A DNA stretch of 7,622 nucleotides from Reyranella sp. (GTDB lineage Bacteria > Pseudomonadota > Alphaproteobacteria > Reyranellales > Reyranellaceae). The notes below the pieces were generated by a model. The model had not been told where the DNA came from and did not search any database. It saw nothing but the letters and a program-made list of their open reading frames with translations. The number at the start of each line of letters is the position of its first letter. The first letter of the stretch is position 1. The position numbers and the translations under genes were made by a program. Of the stretch, positions 1 to 5,287 are shown one piece after another. The DNA is taken from positions 1 to 7,622 of the forward strand of contig JAUXST010000872.1 in assembly GCA_030679805.1 (NCBI GenBank). The letters run 5' to 3'.

Positions 1-852
1 GAGCCGGCGCTGGCGGGGCCAGCCATAGCCGAGGGCGCGCGGCGGCTGGGGGCCACGATCCATCAGGACTGCGCGGCCCGAGGCCTCGAGACGGAGGCCG
101 GCAAGGTCTCGGGCGTCGTCACCGAGAGGGGTTCGATCCGCACCCAGGCCGTGCTGTGCGCGGGCGGCGCCTGGAGTTCGCTGTTCTGCCGCTGGCACGG
201 CATCCGTCTGGCGCAGGCCAGCGTGCGCTCGACGTCGTTCGCGACCGGCACCGCGCCTGCGGTAACCGACGGCGGCCTGTCGATGCCCGACGTCACCATC
301 CGCCGCCGTCTCGACGGTGGCTACACCGTGGGCCTGGGCGGGCGCGGCCTGGTCGAGCTGTCGCCGCAGGGTCTGCTCTATGCGCGCCAGTTCTGGCCGA
401 CCTTCAAGAAGCGCCACGCGGGACTGAAATTCTCCGTCGGCCGCTCGTTCTTCGAGGGACCGGAGGCCTTGTCACGCTGGGCGCTCGACCGGGTCTCCCC
501 TTTCGAGCGGCAGCGCACGCTCGACCCGGCACCGGATCCGGCGCTGGTGCAGCTCGGACTGACGCGGCTCGCTGAATATTATCCGGCGCTCGTCGGCCTG
601 AAGCCGATGCAAGCCTGGGGCGGCCTCATAGACTCAACACCCGATGGGATACCAGTGATTTCGGCGGTGGAGTCGCTGCCCGGACTCCACCTTTCGACCG
701 GCTACAGCGGCCACGGCTTCGGAATCGGGCCAGCAGCGGGGCGGCTCGCCGCCGACTTGATCGCCGGCGATCCGCCGATCGTCGATCCCTATCCTTATCG
801 CTATAGCCGCTTCGTCGACGGCACCGACCTCGGTGCGCCGGGCATGATGTAG
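1..852 (+). CDS. FAD-dependent oxidoreductase (DAO family), 3' part
   Basis: The reading frame is open from the first base to a TAG stop, giving 283 residues of the C-terminal part. The start and the N-terminal dinucleotide-binding GxGxxG segment lie outside the window. DAO-family oxidoreductases (D-amino-acid dehydrogenase, glycine or sarcosine oxidase-like) oxidise amines or amino acids with bound FAD. Family signs seen here are the VLCAGGAWSS segment, where the FAD domain returns after the substrate domain, then GLKPMQAWGGLIDSTPDGIPVI, and near the end the strongly conserved STGYSGHGFGIGPAAGRLAA block that contacts the FAD, followed by LIAGDPP. The substrate cannot be told from this part. 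No partner gene is visible: the next gene is convergent, 45 bp away, with no clear terminator hairpin between them. The family call is firm; the specific enzyme is unknown. Confidence 0.88.
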   Translation, partial: EPALAGPAIAEGARRLGATIHQDCAARGLETEAGKVSGVVTERGSIRTQAVLCAGGAWSSLFCRWHGIRLAQASVRSTSFATGTAPAVTDGGLSMPDVTIRRRLDGGYTVGLGGRGLVELSPQGLLYARQFWPTFKKRHAGLKFSVGRSFFEGPEALSRWALDRVSPFERQRTLDPAPDPALVQLGLTRLAEYYPALVGLKPMQAWGGLIDSTPDGIPVISAVESLPGLHLSTGYSGHGFGIGPAAGRLAADLIAGDPPIVDPYPYRYSRFVDGTDLGAPGMM

Positions 853-897
853 AGTTCACGACCCACCAAGCATAGCGAGTCCGTAGATTTGTTAGGC

Positions 898-1473
898 TTA
901 GGAGGCTGACATCACATGTGGCGGCACGCGAAAGACGCCTTTGATACATGTGAGATCGCGTACGGCGAGCTGAATATGAGTCTTCTCTGCAAAGCCCGCG
1001 CCTTCATACGCCGGATCACCTTCTACAAAAACACCACGTACTGTTTGAATCGATTCGGCATTCTGCTGATCTCGCAGTCGATGCAGGTAGTTGATCACGG
1101 CGCAGTCAAGTTTCTTCAGCTGCTTTCCATTTTTCGGCATTACCGCATGGGCAGCATCGAAAGCACGGCGGAGAAAGGAAAATGCACTCCGCGTTTGCTG
1201 AATACCGGCGCTGGTAGTGAGATCCAAGCACAGTCCAAGATCAATGACCGCTCCTACGACGTGCACACTCCCTCTGTGCTTTTCGCGCTTCATTTTTTCG
1301 CGCGCGAACTCCACTCCTCGCTGTGGATTAGATTCCCAGAAATAGACGCCTTCACCCAGCCAGTCATAGTTGTTTTGGCTCTTTAGAAACGGTTTACCGG
1401 CGAGCACGCGATCAGCGGTCGCTTTGCTACAACCGTGGAATCCCAACACGAGACCGCCTGATAACCTATGCAT
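898..1473 (-). CDS. ADP-ribosyltransferase-like protein, putative toxin/effector of a two-gene cassette
   Basis: The 191-residue protein has no signal peptide or membrane segment and is probably cytosolic. The N-terminus carries GFHG (His13), then NNYDWLGEGVYFWESNPQR (residues 34-52, Tyr44). This His plus Tyr-in-a-G[VI]YFWE-block arrangement resembles the first two motifs of the H-Y-[E/Q] class of ADP-ribosyltransferase folds. A conserved-looking LDCAVINYLH stretch follows (122-131), then VRGVFVEGDPAYEGAGF (145-161) and THIQLAVRD...CIKGVF (165-181). The third catalytic residue is uncertain; Gln168 or Glu163 are candidates. I recognise this as a recurrent bacterial family but cannot name it with confidence. 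The ATG lies 6 nt after the stop of the 70-residue gene, with only a weak purine stretch (AAGAAG) before it, so translation is probably coupled. Base composition is lower in GC than the flanks (45-57% on lines I counted), suggesting transfer. Toxin, defence effector or housekeeping modifying enzyme all remain possible. Confidence 0.72.
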   Translation of the reverse strand: MHRLSGGLVLGFHGCSKATADRVLAGKPFLKSQNNYDWLGEGVYFWESNPQRGVEFAREKMKREKHRGSVHVVGAVIDLGLCLDLTTSAGIQQTRSAFSFLRRAFDAAHAVMPKNGKQLKKLDCAVINYLHRLRDQQNAESIQTVRGVFVEGDPAYEGAGFAEKTHIQLAVRDLTCIKGVFRVPPHVMSAS

Positions 1474-1479
1474 ATGCGA

Positions 1480-1692
1480 CTACTTCTTATCGCGATCACT
1501 GTACTTTTCCGTAAGCTTTCCAGTCTTCGGAGTGATGAAGCCACCTTTGGCAAGATACTCCCGAGCGGTACCCGCGCTTTTGGTAATTTTACTAGTCTGG
1601 ACTTCGGCCGCCTTCGAAAATGCGCGTGCATCTTGCTTGTCCAAGATTCGCGGACCTCGCGACGCGGAAGCTGAGAATTGGTTCTTAGACAT
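1480..1692 (-). CDS. Small basic protein (70 aa), possible antitoxin or partner of the ART-like protein
   Basis: I do not recognise a named family. An in-frame ATG extends the ORF upstream to 1779, but the start at 1692 is preferred: it has AGAGGA seven bases upstream, while the longer version is arginine-rich read-through inside cysE. The protein is Lys/Arg-rich (16 K+R against 7 D+E), has no cysteine and no membrane segment. The first 20 residues look disordered, a helical middle follows (about 20-48), and it ends in AREYLAKGGFITPKTGKL then TEKY. That ending resembles short alphaproteobacterial proteins with a G-[IF]-x-T-x-x-G-K-L tail, some of which I believe sit beside toxin-like genes. 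Its ATG is 2 nt after the cysE TAG and its stop is 6 nt before the ART-like ATG, so both downstream genes may depend on cysE read-through. An antitoxin or chaperone role is inferred only from order, size and spacing. Confidence 0.68.
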   Translation of the reverse strand: MSKNQFSASASRGPRILDKQDARAFSKAAEVQTSKITKSAGTAREYLAKGGFITPKTGKLTEKYSDRDKK

Positions 1693-1694
1693 GG

Positions 1695-2519
1695 CTAAAT
1701 CCTCTGATCCATCTCCAGCGCCGGTTCCGGCACGTCGACGCAGCCGATGATGCGAGCGGGCACGCCGGCTGCGGTGCAACCGGCCGGCACAGGCGCGAGC
1801 ACCACGCTACCGGCCGCGATCTTGGCGCAGGCGCCGATCTCGATGTTGCCCAGCACCTTGGCGCCAGCGCCCAGCAGCACGCCGCGGCGTACCTTGGGAT
1901 GACGGTCACCGCGTTCCTTGCCGGTGCCGCCGAGCGTCACGCCATGCAGCATGGAGACGCCGTCTTCGACCACGGCGGTCTCGCCGATCACCACGCCGGT
2001 ACCATGGTCGATGAAGATGCCCTTTCCGATCACCGCACCTGGATGGATGTCGAGGCCAAACAGGGCACTCGCCCGGCTCTGCAGGAAATGCGCAAGCGTC
2101 TGGCGCCCCTGCAGCCACAGCCAGTGGGCGGCACGATAGGTCTGCAGAGCGTGATAGCCCTTGAACCAGAGCAGCGGGTCGAGATGGCTGGTGCAGGCAG
2201 GATCGCGGTCGGCCACCGCCACGATATCGGCACGTGCGGCAACGGCGATGGAGGGGGCAGCGGCGAAGGCCTCGTCGAAGGTCTGGCGAATAAGGGCGGC
2301 AGGCACCTCGGTCGTCCCGGCGAGCCGCGCGAGGTGATAGCTCAACGCACTCTCGAATTTCGGCTGACTGAGGATGGTGGCGTGCAACAGCCCTGCCAGC
2401 ACCGGTTCGGCCGCGGCGGCGGCTTGGGCGGCCTCGCGGATCCGCGCCCAGACGGGGTCGACCGCCCTCAAATCAGCAGATCTGGGCTCGGCCGGATTCT
2501 TGAGTAATACACTATCCAT
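1695..2519 (-). CDS. cysE: Serine O-acetyltransferase
   Basis: CysE transfers acetyl from acetyl-CoA to L-serine, making O-acetylserine, the committed step of cysteine synthesis, in the cytosol. At 274 residues it has the usual length: an alpha-helical N-terminal domain (about 20-145) and a left-handed beta-helix of hexapeptide repeats (about 155-260). Active-site residues match E. coli CysE with a constant offset of 14: Asp157 in DIHP, Asp171-His172 in IDHGTG, and His207 in GDRHPK. The VTLGGTGKERGDRHPK segment and the AAGVPARIIG end of the beta-helix are intact. The C-terminal tail ends in Ile, as is common in CysE proteins that dock into O-acetylserine sulfhydrylase (CysK), though docking here is inference. 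The ATG has a strong AAGGAG at 2526-2531. The gene follows mlaC on the same strand after 131 bp, which carry a candidate promoter, and is immediately followed by the small-protein gene. Confidence 0.96.
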   Translation of the reverse strand: MDSVLLKNPAEPRSADLRAVDPVWARIREAAQAAAAAEPVLAGLLHATILSQPKFESALSYHLARLAGTTEVPAALIRQTFDEAFAAAPSIAVAARADIVAVADRDPACTSHLDPLLWFKGYHALQTYRAAHWLWLQGRQTLAHFLQSRASALFGLDIHPGAVIGKGIFIDHGTGVVIGETAVVEDGVSMLHGVTLGGTGKERGDRHPKVRRGVLLGAGAKVLGNIEIGACAKIAAGSVVLAPVPAGCTAAGVPARIIGCVDVPEPALEMDQRI

Positions 2520-2525
2520 GGCGCT

Positions 2526-2531
2526 CTCCTT
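2526..2531 (-). promoter_or_regulatory. cysE ribosome binding site
   Basis: The minus-strand sequence AAGGAG lies six bases before the cysE ATG and fixes that start. It directly abuts the 3' arm of an 8-bp inverted repeat, so leader folding could influence ribosome access. Confidence 0.7.
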
Positions 2532-2569
2532 CGGTCCATCGCCCTGCCCCGCAGGATCCCCTGGACCGA
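2531..2569 (-). promoter_or_regulatory. Stem-loop in the cysE leader next to the RBS
   Basis: TCGGTCCA (2531-2538) and TGGACCGA (2562-2569) are perfect inverted repeats of 8 bp. The enclosed segment has its own 5-bp hairpin, CCTGC (2543-2547) with GCAGG (2551-2555) and a 3-nt loop. In the cysE transcript the outer stem ends on the first base of AAGGAG. No T-tract follows, so it is not a canonical terminator. A translational control role is inference; it matches no riboswitch class I know. Confidence 0.4.
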
Positions 2570-2590
2570 TCGATACGCCTCCCGATGCAA

Positions 2591-2619
2591 AGTCTACGTC
2601 GAACGCCCCATCCGTTCAA
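2591..2619 (-). promoter_or_regulatory. Candidate sigma-70-type promoter for cysE
   Basis: On the minus strand TTGAAC (2614-2619) and TAGACT (2591-2596) are separated by 17 bp; each hexamer matches 4 of 6 consensus bases. Transcription would begin near 2584, giving a leader of about 65 nt that contains the stem-loop. The region also holds an 8-bp inverted repeat, CGCCTCCC at 2576-2583 and GGGAGGCG at 2626-2633, flanking the promoter. Prediction by eye only. Confidence 0.35.
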
Positions 2620-2650
2620 TTCAGGGGGAGGCGCAATTCGACGATGTTTC

Positions 2651-3250
2651 TCAGCGGGCGGCGCGGGCTTCCAGTTCCTTGATCAGCGGCTCCACGGTGC
2701 CGCCGTTGTTCTGAATGTAGGAATTGAAATCCGAACGTCTAGTCATGACCATGCTGACGCCCTCGACCTTGACGTCGGAAATGACCGGCCCCTGGCTGCC
2801 GTTACGCACTTCCCATTCGAGCTTGATCGGCTGCCCGGTACTCTGGTTGAGGCGGCTGTCGACGATCGTGACGCCGTTGGGGCGCGTGGTCACCTTGCCG
2901 ACGGTGAGGGTCTGGCCGGCATACTGGCCGAAACGCTCGCTATAGGCGCGCGCCTCGGCCGTCTCCACCGCCGTAAGGAAGCGGGTACGCTGGGCTTCCG
3001 TGGTCTGGTTCCAGTGCGTCCCAAGTGCCGAGCGCCCCATGGCGTTCATGTCGAAGTTCGCCTGAAGGACCTTCTTGATGGCGTTCTGACGGTCCGCACC
3101 GTTCTTGGTCTTGACGATCTCGATGACCTCCGCGGCGACCGTCTCGATCAGCTTGGCCGGGTCGGCAGCGGACGCGGGCAGGGCGAAGAAAGTGACCGCG
3201 GCGCTGGCGGCCAGGCACAGTACGACACGACGTATGGCGAGCAGCGACAC
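2651..3250 (-). CDS. mlaC: MlaC-type periplasmic phospholipid-binding protein (Ttg2D/Tol_Tol_Ttg2 family)
   Basis: MlaC shuttles phospholipids across the periplasm between the outer-membrane MlaA complex and the inner-membrane MlaFEDB transporter. The 199 residues fit the family (E. coli MlaC is about 211). The start is GTG, with AGGAA seven bases upstream. A Sec signal peptide is clear: a basic N-region (IRR), a hydrophobic stretch to about residue 24, and a likely cut after Ala28 in ALPASA-AD. The mature part has the family pattern: an early helix (PAKLIETVAAEVIEIVK), FDMNAMGRSALGTHWNQTT with the conserved arrest-then-W segment (about 66-84), and a C-terminal VSMVMTRRSDFNSYIQNNGG then VEPLIKELEARA. 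The gene follows mlaA on the same strand with a 36-bp gap, so the two are probably co-transcribed. The related hopanoid-cluster protein HpnM is an alternative, but mlaA next door favours Mla. No mlaD, mlaE or mlaF is in the window. Confidence 0.88.
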   Translation of the reverse strand: MSLLAIRRVVLCLAASAAVTFFALPASAADPAKLIETVAAEVIEIVKTKNGADRQNAIKKVLQANFDMNAMGRSALGTHWNQTTEAQRTRFLTAVETAEARAYSERFGQYAGQTLTVGKVTTRPNGVTIVDSRLNQSTGQPIKLEWEVRNGSQGPVISDVKVEGVSMVMTRRSDFNSYIQNNGGTVEPLIKELEARAAR

Positions 3251-3286
3251 TGTTCGTTTCCTAAAAATGAATTCGGACGAGGGGTT

Positions 3287-4066
3287 CTAGCGCACCAGCG
3301 CGAGGTTGTCGCGGCGCTCCAGTTCACTCTTGGTGTCAGTCTTTTCACGCCGTTGGCGGATCAAGTCGGCACGATTCTGCGTGTAGGCGCTGCGCAGGGC
3401 GGCATAGTAATCGAGGCTGTTCTTCTCGAGATCGTCGAGCGCAAAGATCGTCCGCGACCGGTAGTCGATCACGTTCATGCCGTAGCGCGCGGCCTGGTAG
3501 GCGGTCCAGTCGACCGCCAAATTGAAGGTCAGGATGCGGAACGGGTCGACCAGGTAATCGATCATCAGGCCGGTGCCGTCACGGGCGTTGGACGGCCCGA
3601 TGGCCGGCAGCATGAGATAGAAGCCGCCGTTCTCCGGCTCGACGCCCGCATAAAGGCCGATGGTCTTGCCGGCGTCCTCCTTGGTCCGCTCGAGGCCGAG
3701 CTGGGTGGCGACGTCGAACAGGCCGGCAATGCCGATGGTCGAATTCACGAGAAAGCGCGCCATGGTGGTGGCGGCGCGGTGGGGATTGCCCTGGACCACC
3801 TCGTTGATGGCCGTCACCGGCTCGCCGAGGTTGTCGAGCAGGTTGCGCACGCTCTTCTGCGCCGGTTCCGGCACCCAGTCGCGATAGATGACCGCGACGG
3901 GACGCAACGCGATGATATCGACGACGCGATTGAGCGAAAACAGGATACGGTTGGGGGTTTCGATCGGATCCCATACTTCGGTGGCGCCGGTGTCACCCGA
4001 CGCACAACCGCTCACAAGCGCAGCGGCAGCAGTGATCGCGACAAGCGCGCGGCGGGCTTTCCGCAT
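3287..4066 (-). CDS. mlaA: MlaA/VacJ-family outer-membrane lipoprotein
   Basis: MlaA sits in the outer membrane, removes mislocalised phospholipid from its outer leaflet and passes it to MlaC. I chose the ATG at 4066 (259 residues), because it opens directly with the lipoprotein signal MRKARRALVAITAAAALVSG and the lipobox cysteine is Cys21. A start at 4093 would add nine residues and still be compatible; the RBS at either is weak (GGAA six bases before the chosen ATG). Family motifs follow in order: DPIETPNRILFSLNRVVD, RPVAVIYRDWVPEPAQKSVRN, NLGEPVTAINEVVQG, ARFLVNSTIGIAGLFDVA, and LMLPAIGPSNARDGTG. The last holds the GPS-x-x-RD-x-x-G signature of VacJ proteins. The C-terminal 30 residues are charged and probably disordered. 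It is the first gene of the minus-strand run, upstream of mlaC, and is divergent from the methionine operon. Confidence 0.9.
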   Translation of the reverse strand: MRKARRALVAITAAAALVSGCASGDTGATEVWDPIETPNRILFSLNRVVDIIALRPVAVIYRDWVPEPAQKSVRNLLDNLGEPVTAINEVVQGNPHRAATTMARFLVNSTIGIAGLFDVATQLGLERTKEDAGKTIGLYAGVEPENGGFYLMLPAIGPSNARDGTGLMIDYLVDPFRILTFNLAVDWTAYQAARYGMNVIDYRSRTIFALDDLEKNSLDYYAALRSAYTQNRADLIRQRREKTDTKSELERRDNLALVR

Positions 4067-4151
4067 TATCGTTCCAGGCAAACTCTCGACCATCTACGCA
4101 AACCCCGGGGCCATCCCGCCGGCCCGGACAGACCAGGCCAAAATGCATGAA

Positions 4152-4201
4152 GCGGCGTTGGCTCGCCGCATTCTTGATGCAGTGTTGCATACGAACGCCG
4201 C
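4152..4201. repeat. Nested inverted repeat in the mlaA/sahR intergenic region
   Basis: GCGGCGTT (4152-4159) and AACGCCGC (4194-4201) form a perfect 8-bp inverted repeat. Inside it, ATGCA (4177-4181) and TGCAT (4186-4190) form a second, with a 4-nt spacer. No T-tract follows on either strand, so a terminator is unlikely. It lies in the mlaA leader side of the divergent region. The rest of 4067-4278 shows no gene or RNA that I can support. Confidence 0.45.
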
Positions 4202-4276
4202 AGTTAGAAGTGAATAGCCAAAGAGCACCCCCAACCTGTCGCTCGCAGGTCCCGTTAACCTATCTAGAATTTTGGC

Positions 4277-4305
4277 TTGCATACATAAAGATATGCTTAT
4301 ATATG
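4277..4305 (+). promoter_or_regulatory. Candidate promoter of the sahR-metF-metH operon, possibly leaderless
   Basis: TTGCAT (4277-4282) and TATATG (4300-4305) are 17 bp apart. The -10 matches 4 of 6 consensus bases, the -35 only 3. Transcription would begin at about 4312-4313, the position of the ATG itself, and there is no Shine-Dalgarno sequence before that ATG. Together this suggests a leaderless mRNA. Prediction by eye. Confidence 0.4.
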
Positions 4306-4306
4306 C
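4279..4306. promoter_or_regulatory. 28-bp near-palindromic operator, probably for the SahR-like regulator
   Basis: The half-site GCATAnATAAnnAT is mirrored about the centre between 4292 and 4293, so that 22 of 28 positions are symmetric; the outer five bases of each arm (GCATA and TATGC) match perfectly. The site is AT-rich in a GC-rich genome, overlaps the candidate promoter and ends six bases before the regulator's ATG. The position fits autorepression. Assignment to the adjacent ArsR-type protein is inference from location and symmetry. Confidence 0.65.
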
Positions 4307-4312
4307 TCCCAT

Positions 4313-5287
4313 ATGGATCATCTTCTCAGCCTTCTGAGGGCAGCGGCCGAGGACACTAGGCTCCGTATCCTGGCGCTCGCGGCGCGCGAAGACCTCACCG
4401 TCAGTGACTATGTCCATGTGCTGGGACAGAGCCAGCCGCGGGTGTCTCGCCATCTGAAGTTGGTGGTCGAGGCGGGCCTTCTGGAGCGCTTCCGCGAAGG
4501 CCAATTCACCCGCTTCCGCCTGGTTACCTCGGGCGACGACGCGGCACTGGTCCGCGAGTTCGTGCGCCGGCTCGATCCCAAGCACCCCCGCATCGCCGCC
4601 GACCGGACGCGGCTGGATGCCCTGCAACAGCGCCGTCAGAACGCGGCAGCGCGCTTCTTCCGCGACAACGCCCAGCGCTGGGACGAATTGCGCGCGCTGC
4701 ATGTGGCCGATCGCGAGATCGAGCGTGCACTCGCCCATCACCTGCCGCTGGGCGCGCGGCGGCTGCTCGATATCGGCACCGGCACCGGCCGTCTGCTCGA
4801 AGTGCTGGCGCCCAGGGTCGAACAGGCCGTGGGCGTCGACCAGTCGCGCGAAATGCTGGCGCTGGCCCGCGCCAATCTCGCCCGCGCCGGCCTCGACAAC
4901 GTCGAGATCCGCCAGGGCGACATGTATGCCCTGCCGTTCGAAGCCGACAGCTTCGATGTAGTGACCATCCATCACGTTCTGCATTACGCCGACGATCCGG
5001 CCGCTGCGCTCGCCGAGGCGGCACGCGTCGTGAGACCGGGCGGAACCGTTCTGGTGGTCGACTTCTCCCCGCACGACATGATCGAACTGAAGCGCGAGCA
5101 TGCCCACGTCCATCTCGGCTTCGCCGACAACCAGGTCCAGGGCTGGTTGAAGAGCGCCGGCCTCACGGCGCTCGAACCCATCCACTTTCCCGGACGCCGG
5201 CTGATGACCGGCATCTGGCGCGGCGAGCGCGAGATCGCCCGGCATCCCGGCCATACGCCTGCCCTTTCGCACGGAGCTTCACGATGA
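4313..5287 (+). CDS. sahR: ArsR-family regulator with SAM-methyltransferase-like sensor domain (SahR-like)
   Basis: The 324-residue protein joins two domains. Residues 1-75 form an ArsR-type winged helix, with DTRLRILALAA, recognition helix SQPRVSRHLKLVVEAGLLE (40-58) and a wing around 60-70. Residues 115-300 form a class I methyltransferase fold, with motif I LLDIGTGTG (151-159), the acidic ribose contact Asp176 in GVDQS, QGDMYALPF (201-209), FDVVTIHHVLHY (214-225) and VVRPGGTVLVVD (239-250). The protein contains no cysteine, so it lacks the usual ArsR metal-binding site. Known SahR proteins of Proteobacteria have this architecture, repress SAM-cycle genes and are released by S-adenosylhomocysteine. 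The neighbours here (metF and metH overlapping downstream) and the palindrome in front fit that role. The stop overlaps the metF ATG by four bases. An active methyltransferase is the alternative. The ATG at 4313 is chosen because the HTH begins at once. Confidence 0.82.
   Translation: MDHLLSLLRAAAEDTRLRILALAAREDLTVSDYVHVLGQSQPRVSRHLKLVVEAGLLERFREGQFTRFRLVTSGDDAALVREFVRRLDPKHPRIAADRTRLDALQQRRQNAAARFFRDNAQRWDELRALHVADREIERALAHHLPLGARRLLDIGTGTGRLLEVLAPRVEQAVGVDQSREMLALARANLARAGLDNVEIRQGDMYALPFEADSFDVVTIHHVLHYADDPAAALAEAARVVRPGGTVLVVDFSPHDMIELKREHAHVHLGFADNQVQGWLKSAGLTALEPIHFPGRRLMTGIWRGEREIARHPGHTPALSHGASR

Noticed and set aside
853..897. Attachment site or tRNA remnant at the left border of the cassette
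   Set aside because: No matching repeat was seen at the right border near 1693, and no tRNA-like arm structure could be drawn.
916..1386. 156-codon plus-strand frame in the low-GC cassette
   Set aside because: It is antisense to the ART-like gene, lacks a convincing RBS and recognisable motifs; the minus-strand frame has conserved-looking motifs and operon spacing.
1480..1779. 99-codon version of the small gene starting inside cysE
   Set aside because: The extra 29 residues are Arg/Gly-rich shadow of cysE codons, and a good RBS precedes the internal ATG at 1692.
2520..2650. SAM-responsive riboswitch or intrinsic terminator between mlaC and cysE
   Set aside because: The stems found have no following U-tract on the cysE strand, and I could not match the region to the compact SAM-II pseudoknot pattern.
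2585..4150. 521-codon open frame on the plus strand
   Set aside because: It lies antisense across both mlaC and mlaA, which have signal peptides and family motifs. Its composition (Asp/Gly/Arg/Val/His-rich) is typical of an antisense shadow.
4094..5272. 392-codon open frame on the minus strand
   Set aside because: It is antisense to the regulator gene, which has clear HTH and methyltransferase motifs. Its product shows no recognisable domain; long antisense frames are expected at this GC content.
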